From Flavobacteriaceae bacterium UBA6231 (GTDB lineage Bacteria; Bacteroidota; Bacteroidia; Flavobacteriales; Flavobacteriaceae), in the NCBI GenBank assembly GCA_002441545.1, contig DJWL01000096.1, positions 1-35,846 of the forward strand: a stretch of DNA of 35,846 nt, given 5' to 3'. Below the pieces are notes generated by a model, which saw only the letters and a list, made by a program, of their open reading frames with translations, did not search any database and was not told where the DNA came from. Shown piece after piece: positions 14,555 to 21,230 of the stretch; position 1 is the first letter of the stretch, and each line of letters starts with the position of its first letter. The position numbers and the translations under genes are program-made.

Positions 14555-15196
14555 ATGAATGATAAATTTGAAGTAGGGAAAGAAAATGCCAGATATTTGA
14601 AAAAACTTTTATTAAAGGCATATTTAAATCCAATAATATCTAAAAATATAAGTTATGGAGAAAATATGTGGAAAGAGAGAACTGTGACAACTTTGTCAGA
14701 AATAATTAATGCATTAAGAGAGGAAGAGAATGCAGAATCAATAATTGGAAATATGAAAGAACGATTGTCTTTGTTGTCCTTGATAGATTTATATAATAAA
14801 ACAAAAAATGAAGGATTAAAAGAAGCATTATTTGATATTGTAGGTATGCAAGATAAACTAACATATGAGGAATCAGATAAATTATCAATTGAACGCCAAT
14901 TAGGATTTTTAATAATGCCAATATTTAATGGGACATTGGATGAAAATTATAATGCTGGTTTTAAATATGAAGAAAATGGATATATTTTTGATTTTGAAAT
15001 AATAAGTGCTGATTCAGAAATAGGATCAAGTAAAAAGCTAAATGAAGAATTAATTAAAATTAGATATTTAGATGAAGAAGCAAATATTCAATATAAAGAT
15101 TTAAAAAATATAATAAGATATATTATTGACAATGCAATAATAGAAAAAGTAAATTTACATCAGATAAAACAAATGGCAGATATATTATATTACTAA
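14555..15196 (+). CDS. Hypothetical helical protein, 213 aa
   Basis: AT-rich plus-strand gene, ATG 14555 behind GAGG. Predicted nearly all helical and charged (NARYLKKLLLKAYLNPIIS; LSEIINALREEENAESII; YKDLKNIIRYIIDNAII). Arg is encoded only by AGA, apart from two CGA/CGC codons. No family recognised. It is followed after 113 bp by the MmcQ/YjbR-like gene on the same strand. Probably part of the acquired plus-strand gene set. Confidence 0.65.
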   Translation: MNDKFEVGKENARYLKKLLLKAYLNPIISKNISYGENMWKERTVTTLSEIINALREEENAESIIGNMKERLSLLSLIDLYNKTKNEGLKEALFDIVGMQDKLTYEESDKLSIERQLGFLIMPIFNGTLDENYNAGFKYEENGYIFDFEIISADSEIGSSKKLNEELIKIRYLDEEANIQYKDLKNIIRYIIDNAIIEKVNLHQIKQMADILYY

Positions 15197-15309
15197 TAAT
15201 ATATTTTTGATTTTCAATATTTTCAAAAGTGACAAAAATACTAGATTATATAAACAAAAGTTCTTTTTTTAAATATATGATAATTTTAATAAAATAATGG
15301 GATAAAAAT

Positions 15310-15675
15310 ATGATTAAGAGAGATACTATTTTTAAATACATAAAAGACAAATATAAAGTAAGTCCAGAGTATTTGTTTTTAAAAAGTCCTGATTGTGCTT
15401 TATTTAGAAATAAAACAAACAATAAATGGTTTGGTATAATGATGCATGTAGAAAAAAGAAAACTAGGAATAAATGAAGATGGCTCAATTGATATAATCAA
15501 TTTGAAAGGAGATCCTGAATTCAATAGTATATTAAGGAGCCAAGAACATATAATGGCAGCATATCATATGAACAAAAAGCATTGGATAAGCGTTTTATTA
15601 AACTATGATTTTCCAGTGAATGAATTATTCGAAATGATAGACTGGAGTTATAAACTTAGTACAAAGAAAAAGTAA
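15310..15675 (+). CDS. MmcQ/YjbR-family protein
   Basis: 121 aa, about the full length of the family. Hallmarks: IFKYIKDKYKVSPEYLF (7-23), NKWFGIMMHVEKRKLG (38-53), IDIINLKGDPEF (60-71), YHMNKKHWISVLL (85-97) and a C-terminal EMIDWSYKLS. MmcQ/YjbR proteins have a CyaY-like fold and are sometimes described as DNA-binding, but their role is unsettled. Start ATG 15310 has GGGA 8 bases upstream. It is unusual among phage genes and more typical of bacterial chromosomes, which agrees with acquisition from a cellular source. It converges on the 15680 gene with only 4 bp between. Confidence 0.8.
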   Translation: MIKRDTIFKYIKDKYKVSPEYLFLKSPDCALFRNKTNNKWFGIMMHVEKRKLGINEDGSIDIINLKGDPEFNSILRSQEHIMAAYHMNKKHWISVLLNYDFPVNELFEMIDWSYKLSTKKK

Positions 15676-15679
15676 TATA

Positions 15680-16096
15680 TTAAATTTTCTGCATATCAAA
15701 AAGTAATAACTCTTCAGTTGTATAATGATTTAAAGGATATTCTATAAACGATCCAAATACTTGTAAATGAAAATATTTATAAAATTCATTTACTGCCGAC
15801 TCTGTTTCAGTTAAGAATTCAGGTTCTATAACAATTTTAACCACGAGGGGAACTCCAGCAAAATTAAGCTTATATGTTTTAAAAATAATAAAATGTATTT
15901 CAGGAATAGCATATAGTTGTTTAGAATTATAATTATAATAAAAGTATAGTGGGAAAGATGAAATATCAACTTCTGTAATGGATTCAAGGGAAGTTGAGTA
16001 TTTTTCATGAAATTCCATATTTACATTATAGGCAGCTATTATAGAGTGATAAATTTCTTTATTAGAGGCTGCAAATATAGCATTTTGCTTATCCAT
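15680..16096 (-). CDS. Hypothetical protein, 138 aa, N-terminus probably incomplete
   Basis: The first in-frame ATG is 16096 (MDKQNAIFAASNKEIYHSII), but it has no SD. The same frame stays open 43 codons further, to 16228, with coding-like sequence (ENILLDIIKSNDKLDYNLED, then FATIYNGNIAHIDTTHS) and no ATG, GTG or TTG. An ATG at 16233 begins M-N-K then stops in the neighbouring frame; a one-base indel would join it to the extension. The annotated protein is therefore likely missing about 45 residues because of a mutation or a sequence error. Function unknown. Confidence 0.5.
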   Translation of the reverse strand: MDKQNAIFAASNKEIYHSIIAAYNVNMEFHEKYSTSLESITEVDISSFPLYFYYNYNSKQLYAIPEIHFIIFKTYKLNFAGVPLVVKIVIEPEFLTETESAVNEFYKYFHLQVFGSFIEYPLNHYTTEELLLFDMQKI

Positions 16097-16244
16097 AGAA
16101 TGAGTCGTATCTATATGAGCAATATTGCCATTATATATTGTAGCAAAACTTAAACCATCTTCTAAATTGTAATCTAATTTGTCATTTGATTTGATTATGT
16201 CTAATAATATGTTTTCAATACTTATTTATTCATTCTTTAAAAAT

Positions 16245-17018
16245 TTAAGTTATCATCATTTCGAACAAAGAAAATCGTGACTTGAGAGTGTCTTTGTCAT
16301 ATAGATAATTGTCGCAAAAAAGGTTTAAAAAACGTACAGCACCATCGACATCTCTTAAAAAATCCTGATAGTTTGGGTATTCTGAAAATATTTCTTCGAA
16401 AAAGTATGGATACTTTAGATAAAAGTCCAATAATTTTAGAAAATAATATTCAAACTCTTGATCCATATTAAAGTAATATAAATTAAGCTTGTTTTTCTCT
16501 ATATTAATATAATCATCGAGTTTGCTGTTGTAGTATTTAAATTTATCAGAATAAATAAGACCATTATATTCACGAAACCAAACGAAACTATATCTAGATG
16601 GATAACTGTCTGGTTCAATAGTTTCTAAATTTAAAATAAAATTGAAAATACATTTATTAAAGTTCATGTTTTCGTCAATAAAAACACTACATCTGGAGTT
16701 TAATGGAATCGAAAATTTTGAAGGATCGTCAAAATCAAAATTTACTATAATTTCTTCATGTCGAGTTTGAACTACAATATGAACACGTCCGTATTTAAAC
16801 TGATAATTGAATTGAGGGAGCGTTCCACTACATTGACCAGTTGGAACAAAAGGATCTGGTTCGTTAGATAAATCAATATTACAAGATTGTTTCAACAAAG
16901 ATACCAATTTAGATCTAATAATAGAATTAATAGATTCAGGTAAGTCTATTTTTAATTTTGTCTTATACAATAAAATAGTGGAATAAATTGATTCAGAAAT
17001 TGTTTTATTAATAATCAT
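16245..17018 (-). CDS. Hypothetical protein, 257 aa
   Basis: AT-rich minus-strand gene, rich in Tyr, Phe and Asn. Features: a Cys/Pro segment (PDPFVPTGQCSGTLPQF), VHIVVQTRHEEIIVNFDFDD and an aromatic C-terminal half (FYLKYPYFFEEIFSEYPNY). Start ATG 17018 with AAAGGA upstream. It lies immediately upstream of the N-terminally broken 15680 gene. No family recognised. Confidence 0.65.
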   Translation of the reverse strand: MIINKTISESIYSTILLYKTKLKIDLPESINSIIRSKLVSLLKQSCNIDLSNEPDPFVPTGQCSGTLPQFNYQFKYGRVHIVVQTRHEEIIVNFDFDDPSKFSIPLNSRCSVFIDENMNFNKCIFNFILNLETIEPDSYPSRYSFVWFREYNGLIYSDKFKYYNSKLDDYINIEKNKLNLYYFNMDQEFEYYFLKLLDFYLKYPYFFEEIFSEYPNYQDFLRDVDGAVRFLNLFCDNYLYDKDTLKSRFSLFEMMIT

Positions 17019-17131
17019 TATATATATTCCTTTAAATAAAGTAATTTTACAACAAATAAATCAAAGATCAATTATATATTATAATGATAAGAGCAAAAAG
17101 AATTAAAAAAAATATAAAGCAACTTAAACAA

Positions 17132-17151
17132 AACCCGCTTAATAGCGGGTT
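17132..17151 (-). terminator. Intrinsic terminator of the PEP-mobile gene
   Basis: 8-bp stem AACCCGCT / AGCGGGTT with 4-nt loop; T-rich on both sides, so it may act both ways. Confidence 0.8.
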
Positions 17152-17155
17152 ATTT

Positions 17156-17423
17156 TTATTTCAACTTAGCGACAATAGTATTGTCATTAAAGTTAATCTG
17201 CAAACGCATGCCTTCAGTAAACTTAGTCAAAGCATTATCAACTCGAATAAGTGGCAATCCAAACTCTCGGCCAACCACCACCAAATGAGCCAACTTGCCA
17301 CCAAGTTCAGAGATAACAAGTCCAGTCTTCATAGCCTGAAGTTCGAATTCAGGTCCAGCGTGAGGCAATCTGTGTGAATCCACGTCCATTCTGTGCGAAA
17401 CTGGCGACTGTCATAGTAGACAT
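17156..17423 (-). pseudogene. Stand-alone PEP-utilising-enzyme mobile (His) domain, frameshifted
   Basis: The C-terminal frame (from ATG 17389, no SD) contains FELQAMKTGLVISELGGKLA then HLVVVGREFGLPLIRV and GMRLQINFNDNTIVAKL. This is the glycine-histidine pattern of PEP-mobile domains, which carry the phospho-histidine in PEP synthase, PPDK and PtsI. The candidate His is in KLAHLVVVGREFGLP. The only good SD (GAGG) precedes ATG 17423, whose frame reads MSTMTVASFAQNGRGFTQIA, then SRWT and stops at about 17352. Rejoining at the stop gives WTPEFELQAMK, matching the TPE...M pattern of the family, so an indel near 17351-17357 has split the gene. Programmed frameshifting is possible but no slippery heptamer is obvious. 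Confidence 0.6.
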
Positions 17424-17454
17424 AAGGATAACCTCATCGATTTAAGATGAGGCT

Positions 17455-17483
17455 ATTATAGCAGATCTACGCTGAATACTCAA
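17455..17483 (-). promoter_or_regulatory. Promoter of the PEP-mobile gene
   Basis: TTGAGT (17478-17483), 17 bp, TATAAT (17455-17460) on minus; the -35 lies in the end of the upstream gene. Confidence 0.65.
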
Positions 17484-17877
17484 GAAGTGGTATAAAACCA
17501 TCAAAATAAGATACCAAAAGCCTATCTGGACTGATAATTACGCCTAACCTTGCCGAGCCGATTAGATCCATACAATCATCACCTGTTTGATTTGTGGCTT
17601 CCCACTCATCCCAAAGCTCATCTTCGTCAAGATAAATACCGAGTTCAGACTTAAGAACCGTTGATATAGGTTCTTCCAAACCAGCGAAGTCTGGATTAAG
17701 CTTTAAGTCAATGTCAGTAGAATCGAAACATAGAATTACTGCTTCATCTCCTTCATCTTCAATAGTTTCTGCATAGTAATCAGCCAATGCTTCTAGCCGA
17801 GTAATATAAGTTCCGATGAAAAAACCATTCCTAAATATATACGGAATTTTGTTTTTGCTAGCAGCGTGATACATCAT
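17467..17877 (-). CDS. Hypothetical protein, possible ADP-ribosyltransferase-like fold
   Basis: 136 aa. The opening YHAASKNKIPYIFRNGFFIG, then TYITRLEALADYYAE and an AVILCFDSTDIDL strand, recalls small ART/Tpt1-like phage proteins (YHxT... IL..GL ... Y.T....A..YA). No catalytic glutamate can be placed, so this is a weak resemblance only. The C-terminal half is acidic (YLDEDELWDEWEATNQTGDD). Start at the ATG-ATG pair at 17877 with a poor SD. Followed on minus by the PEP-mobile gene. Confidence 0.5.
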   Translation of the reverse strand: MMYHAASKNKIPYIFRNGFFIGTYITRLEALADYYAETIEDEGDEAVILCFDSTDIDLKLNPDFAGLEEPISTVLKSELGIYLDEDELWDEWEATNQTGDDCMDLIGSARLGVIISPDRLLVSYFDGFIPLLEYSA

Positions 17878-17895
17878 ACTAATAATATTAATCCA

Positions 17896-18183
17896 TCAAG
17901 AGAGTGTATATTTGTCGAACCATTCTTCCAAAGTAAAAATATTTGGTTCAATAAATTCAAAAGATTCCTTATTGCCTTCTTCTTGAAAGTAGCCAAAAGC
18001 ATTCATTGGAAGGCTGGTATTCAGAAATTCGAAACTGTGCAAATGATTGTGTTCAACAGCTTCTAAAACTAGACCTAGAATGTCATCAATTGCCTTACTT
18101 TTGCTTTGGTAATCAAATGGTACTGTCTTCTCAACAGAATAAGTAAAATCATCAGTTTGCTGGTACACTAGAACGAGTTTCAT
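17896..18183 (-). CDS. Hypothetical protein, 95 aa
   Basis: Starts MKLVLVYQQTDDFTYSVEKT at ATG 18183 behind AGGTG. A beta-strand start, a helix (KAIDDILGLVLEAVEHNHLHSFEF) and an acidic C-terminus. The upstream gene's stop is 3 bp away, so they form a tight operon. Not recognised. Confidence 0.65.
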   Translation of the reverse strand: MKLVLVYQQTDDFTYSVEKTVPFDYQSKSKAIDDILGLVLEAVEHNHLHSFEFLNTSLPMNAFGYFQEEGNKESFEFIEPNIFTLEEWFDKYTLS

Positions 18184-18185
18184 AA

Positions 18186-18581
18186 TCAAACACCTACTGG
18201 AGTATCTTCAAATGGGTTTTCGAATTTAGAGATATAGTCTTTATCAAAGAAATTCTTTGGAACTCCAAAAACATATTGGTCCATAAGGCGGTCGAAATAA
18301 AGACCTTCTTTTTTGGCGATTCGAGTAAGTTGAATGATATAGGAATATTTAACAGTAGATAGTTCTTCTTCTGTCAGAAAGAATGGCGTAGAGTTAACGA
18401 TATAAAGCATACCTGGATTTAGATTCTTGGAGAAGCTTAACTCAGGTGAGTTCATTCCATAAAAAAGCTCATCTTGAGCAATGTGAGGAATACGCATCAG
18501 ATCCTGATAGCTGAAAAATTCATGGTGAGGAACAGATTTCAAACGGTCAATAGCCAATTCAAAAACATTTTTTGTGGTCAT
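18186..18581 (-). CDS. Hypothetical protein, 131 aa
   Basis: Starts MTTKNVFELAIDRLKSVPHH at ATG 18581 behind GAGGAATCATC. Contains FSYQDLMRIPHIAQDELFYG and LTEEELSTVKYSYIIQLTRI; soluble, mixed fold, no family recognised. First gene of the pair with 17896-18183. A TATAAT is present about 30 bp upstream (TATGCTATAATAGC), with a poor -35. Confidence 0.65.
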   Translation of the reverse strand: MTTKNVFELAIDRLKSVPHHEFFSYQDLMRIPHIAQDELFYGMNSPELSFSKNLNPGMLYIVNSTPFFLTEEELSTVKYSYIIQLTRIAKKEGLYFDRLMDQYVFGVPKNFFDKDYISKFENPFEDTPVGV

Positions 18582-18645
18582 TTAGATGATTCCTCTAAAT
18601 CTTTAATTGAAGCTATTATAGCATATAAAAATACGATTGAAAACA

Positions 18646-18676
18646 AAAATCAGCCATCAAAAGAAAGCTGATTTTT
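18646..18676 (-). terminator. Intrinsic terminator of the 18701 gene
   Basis: AAAATCAGC pairs with GCTGATTTT across a 12-nt loop, then TTTGTTTTC on minus. Confidence 0.75.
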
Positions 18677-18700
18677 AAATGCAAGCAGAGAGTATAGTAA

Positions 18701-18886
18701 TTAACGGATTTCCTGCGATTCCGAGAGAACATAACGATGCTGCTTAATACGGTGTTTTTGTTGTGGAGACTTTGCATCAAGAGTACGCTTAATATCTCGT
18801 GCTCGCTGACGTGTTGTTTCAGTGGTAATAACCTTGCGCTGATTTAGACCTTGTACAATATCATAAGAATAGATAACTGATTTCAT
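18701..18886 (-). CDS. 61-aa basic protein
   Basis: Starts MKSVIYSYDIVQGLNQRKVI at ATG 18886 behind AAGGTG. The middle and C-terminus are strongly basic with many Arg, Lys, Gln and His (TTRQRARDIKRTLD; QQKHRIKQHRYVL), suggesting nucleic-acid contact. It is a single-gene unit with its own promoter and terminator. No family recognised. Confidence 0.65.
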   Translation of the reverse strand: MKSVIYSYDIVQGLNQRKVITTETTRQRARDIKRTLDAKSPQQKHRIKQHRYVLSESQEIR

Positions 18887-18912
18887 TTATTTCACCTTTT
18901 AGTTGAGTTGGT

Positions 18913-18941
18913 ATTATAATATATTATTGTTCATTTTTCAA
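18913..18941 (-). promoter_or_regulatory. Promoter of the 18701 gene
   Basis: TTGAAA (18936-18941), 17 bp, TATAAT (18913-18918) on minus. Confidence 0.7.
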
Positions 18942-18959
18942 GTAGAATTTTCCGTAAAA

Positions 18960-19058
18960 CTAGTCGTTTTTTTCCATTCTTACGTAATTATAAGGTGAAG
19001 GACTCGCACAACCTACGATTACCAAAGCTGCAACTACGACGAGGATTTGTTTCAACAT
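18960..19058 (-). CDS. 32-aa lipoprotein
   Basis: Starts MLKQILVVVAALVIVGCASP: a basic N-terminus, a hydrophobic core and a lipobox V-G-C with Cys17, leaving a mature peptide of about 16 residues. ATG 19058 follows GGAG, with a promoter at 19091-19120. Small phage lipoproteins of this type include o-spanins and superinfection-exclusion factors (for example the Cor/Llp type). No lysis gene is nearby, so the role is open. Confidence 0.7.
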   Translation of the reverse strand: MLKQILVVVAALVIVGCASPSPYNYVRMEKND

Positions 19059-19090
19059 TTTTTACTGCTCCGTTCGGTTTAAGTGGAACT

Positions 19091-19120
19091 ATTATAATAT
19101 AAAACACTCTAAGCAGTCAA
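19091..19120 (-). promoter_or_regulatory. Promoter of the 32-aa lipoprotein gene
   Basis: TTGACT (19115-19120), 18 bp, TATAAT (19091-19096) on minus. Confidence 0.7.
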
Positions 19121-19132
19121 CACTTCTCGATA

Positions 19133-19504
19133 CTATTTTGGCGTCATTTTAGACAACATCAAGTTGTAATTTTTTTCATTATTTTTTTTGTAGATTATGT
19201 CAGATGAAAATTTTCCTCGTTTTCTTTCTTGCCACAAATCACGAATTTCAATACAAATGCCTTTAAAATTGCGTATGCCATTCAAAAGAATCAAAACTGG
19301 AAATAGGACTGTATTCAATAATTTCACCCAAAGCTGAGTATGATACTCGATAACAATCTCCGAGTCATTAACATAATACTCCAGAGACTGAGAAGCTTTA
19401 ATTTTTCTTTTTGGATAGATTAATTCGAAATCTTTATTCGTCATATACATTCGAGTATATTCTTTATTTCCTTTTTTGCTATACGGTTCTTTCGATGTAG
19501 TCAT
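19133..19504 (-). CDS. Single-span membrane protein, 123 aa
   Basis: Basic N-terminal half (SKEPYSKKGNKEYTRMYMTN), one hydrophobic segment at about 60-75 (LLNTVLFPVLILLNGI) and a basic C-terminus. Start ATG 19504 behind AGGAG with 9-nt spacing. It follows the frameshifted lipoprotein gene in the same direction with a 15-bp gap. Not recognised. Confidence 0.6.
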   Translation of the reverse strand: MTTSKEPYSKKGNKEYTRMYMTNKDFELIYPKRKIKASQSLEYYVNDSEIVIEYHTQLWVKLLNTVLFPVLILLNGIRNFKGICIEIRDLWQERKRGKFSSDIIYKKNNEKNYNLMLSKMTPK

Positions 19505-19519
19505 GAGTATAAACTCCTA

Positions 19520-19745
19520 TCAGGAAATCACTTTTACATTACACTTTGATTTAGCATAAACAAGAAATCCATTAATGCCATCAGTCAAGCCTGAATTAAA
19601 TTCAAACTCAAAATTATTAATGCCTGAATTCATTGCGGAATCAAAGTATTCATAGATTTGAGGAAGGATTCTTGTTTTTTCTGAATAAAGATTAAAAGCA
19701 CAACCAACTAGAGAAAGACTAATAAGTAACAAAAAAAATTTTCAT
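19520..19745 (-). pseudogene. Lipoprotein gene out of frame at an 8-T homopolymer
   Basis: The properly placed start is ATG 19745, with GGAG six bases upstream, but its frame ends after MKIFFVTY. Removing one T from the T8 tract (plus-strand A8, 19731-19738) gives M-K-I-F-L-L-L-I-S-L-S-L-V-G-C-A, a textbook lipoprotein signal with Cys15, followed by a ~60-residue mature domain (SEKTRILPQIYEYFDSAMNS and on). The downstream frame alone would have to start at a TTG inside the signal peptide. Phase variation, transcriptional slippage or a homopolymer sequencing error would all explain it. Confidence 0.6.
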
Positions 19746-19764
19746 CTTAAACTCCAGTTAAATT

Positions 19765-19841
19765 TGGCCCAGCCAGCAGGACTCGAACCTGCAACCACCC
19801 GCTTAGAAGGCGGGTGCTCTATCCGATTGAGCTATGGCTGG
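19765..19841 (-). tRNA. tRNA-Arg(UCU), copy 2
   Basis: 77 nt with encoded CCA. Acceptor CCAGCCA/TGGCTGG, D-arm GCTCAATCGGATAGAGC, anticodon stem CCCGC/GCGGG with loop CTTCTAA (TCT), T-arm GCAGGTTCGAGTCCTGC. The acceptor stem is identical to copy 1; the anticodon and T stems differ. Confidence 0.95.
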
Positions 19842-19910
19842 ATAGTGTCAGGAGTGGAGAACGCATCTCAACACTCCCTAGTAGCTAGCCCCACGACACC
19901 GCTGCTACCC
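19842..19910 (-). ncRNA. Candidate structured RNA 5' of tRNA-Arg copy 2
   Basis: Pairings: GGAGTG (19851-19856) with CACTCC (19872-19877), enclosing GAGA / TCTC (19857-19860, 19866-19869), all inside GTGTC / GACAC (19845-19849, 19895-19899). GC-rich compared with its flanks; no ORF. Its sequence differs from the segment at 6521-6612, so any shared function would be structural or positional. Confidence 0.35.
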
Positions 19911-19971
19911 GATGAACTATAATACCCATCCCCATATACTTTACATCTTCTATATCGTCAAAACTAAATTA

Positions 19972-20034
19972 TATTCTAAATTAAATGATCTAAATTATAA
20001 GTTAAGTTCACATAATTGGCTCACCTCCGACACC
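19972..20034 (-). repeat. SD plus start-stop element, copy B
   Basis: 63 nt, related to 6861-6926. On minus: GGTGTC, GGAGGTGAGC, CAATT, ATG at 20013 and immediately TGA, then ACTTAACTTATAATT and AATTTAGAATAT. The SD, the ATG and the immediate stop are all kept, although the stop is TGA here and TAA in copy A. The 19911-20108 gap contains nothing else I can identify. Confidence 0.6.
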
Positions 20035-20108
20035 TGATTTATATTAGCTAGTTGTCTTTGTTTAGAGAGTTTATTATAGTTTATTTTTAATTTTACGTCA
20101 ACACTTTT

Positions 20109-20573
20109 TTATACGTTTTCTTGATTGGAAAGAGTATGTAGCAATACATCTCGTTTAAGTCTACGAATTTCCTTAAGAGACTTGTTATAGCGTGACGCCA
20201 GTTCTGCTACTGTACCTTCTGGTGCTGGTTTACTCATTGCTTTAAAAGATTTGGATACTTGGTCAGCCTTAGCTTTCTCAATGCGTTTTCCTTCTTGAAG
20301 CAAACGTTTTTCTTCCTGATTAATACCACGTTGAAGAGTGAGTTGTACGTGACGTTTGAGAGTCGCAAGAAGTTCATCCATATCTTCATTGAAAATTTGA
20401 TCTTCGGTTTCGGCAACCTTTTTGTACTCGGTCAAATGAAGAGCACAACGAAGAAGGTAATCTTGCTCAGGAATTGTAGAAAAAAATGACATTGCATGTG
20501 TAGGCCAATCTTGAATCATCATAATGCCTTGACCAGCTTTAATGATTGCATTTTCGATTTTAGCATTACTCAT
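20109..20573 (-). CDS. Hypothetical protein with HTH-like C-terminus, 154 aa
   Basis: Mostly helical. The basic middle (QRGINQEEKRLLQEGKRIEK) is coiled-coil-like, and the C-terminal GTVAELASRYNKSLKEIRRL resembles a sigma70-type or transposase-type HTH. Start ATG 20573 behind AAGGAAACTTTCAA. It lies between tRNA-Leu copy 2 and the start-stop element. A DNA-binding role is inferred from the HTH resemblance only. Confidence 0.6.
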   Translation of the reverse strand: MSNAKIENAIIKAGQGIMMIQDWPTHAMSFFSTIPEQDYLLRCALHLTEYKKVAETEDQIFNEDMDELLATLKRHVQLTLQRGINQEEKRLLQEGKRIEKAKADQVSKSFKAMSKPAPEGTVAELASRYNKSLKEIRRLKRDVLLHTLSNQENV

Positions 20574-20603
20574 TTGAAAGTTTCCTTATATTTTATAGAA
20601 ATT

Positions 20604-20689
20604 TGGTGCCCGAAGCCGGACTCGAACCGGCACGGCCTTTCAGCCGGAAGATTTTAAGTCTTCTGTGTCTACCATTTCACCATTCGGGC
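20604..20689 (-). tRNA. tRNA-Leu(UAA), copy 2
   Basis: 86 nt with encoded CCA. Acceptor GCCCGAA/TTCGGGC, anticodon stem GAAGA/TCTTC with loop CTTAAAA (TAA), long variable arm, T-arm GCCGGTTCGAGTCCGGC. Same isoacceptor as 5281-5364 but diverged in the anticodon and variable stems. Confidence 0.95.
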
Positions 20690-20704
20690 TTTGTTTGTGG
20701 AACA

Positions 20705-20733
20705 ATTATACAATAATATCAAAGAGATGTCTA
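20705..20733 (-). promoter_or_regulatory. Promoter of tRNA-Leu copy 2
   Basis: TAGACA (20728-20733), 17 bp, TATAAT-type box (20705-20710) on minus, 15 bp before the tRNA, the same spacing as tRNA-Leu copy 1. Confidence 0.65.
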
Positions 20734-20741
20734 ACTTTATT

Positions 20742-21209
20742 TTAATCTAATTTGAACAAAAGAATTGTATATACCGAATCCAGTGGGATAGGCAAAACAT
20801 AAGAAGGCTTGCTTACAGTTTCTGCATCTTCGAAAAGAAATTCATCTGAATCGTCTTTAATAGCGAACATCACAAAGCGTTCAGAGTCAACAACTACTCT
20901 TTCAGAATGGTTGTTAAAATAGATGGTATTAATCTCTTTGCCAGAAAAGATCCCATTGAATTTTAGATAATCAAACTTTTCAATATCTGCTTCTTCAAGA
21001 ATATCAAGACGTGGATTATTCCATTTAAATGGACGATCATAAAGGTATTCGTGACCAACAAAAGAGACCAGCGGATAAAGTTCAGCAGTTTCTTTAAGTT
21101 GCTGAGCCTTCAACTGATTGCAAAGATCAGTTTTAATACTAACCTCTTGCTTAAGAATCTGAATTTGAGCTTCAAGATCTGTGATTTGCGTATTGAGATT
21201 AGCGTTCAT
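20742..21209 (-). CDS. Coiled-coil hypothetical protein, 155 aa
   Basis: Residues 1-42 form a clear heptad helix (ITDLEAQIQILKQEVSIKTD), followed by a beta-rich domain (VSFVGHEYLYDRPFKWNNPR; RFVMFAIKDDSDEFLFEDAE). Start ATG 21209 behind AAAGGTTTAAT. The 42-aa gene upstream ends 21 bp away, so they are likely co-transcribed. Not recognised. Confidence 0.65.
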   Translation of the reverse strand: MNANLNTQITDLEAQIQILKQEVSIKTDLCNQLKAQQLKETAELYPLVSFVGHEYLYDRPFKWNNPRLDILEEADIEKFDYLKFNGIFSGKEINTIYFNNHSERVVVDSERFVMFAIKDDSDEFLFEDAETVSKPSYVLPIPLDSVYTILLFKLD

Positions 21210-21230
21210 ATTAAACCTTTATATTTTAAG

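Noticed and set aside
17467..17877. Firm call of an ADP-ribosyltransferase
   Set aside because: Only the opening YHA...GFF and a later strand fit; no catalytic Glu or Arg/His motif can be aligned with confidence.
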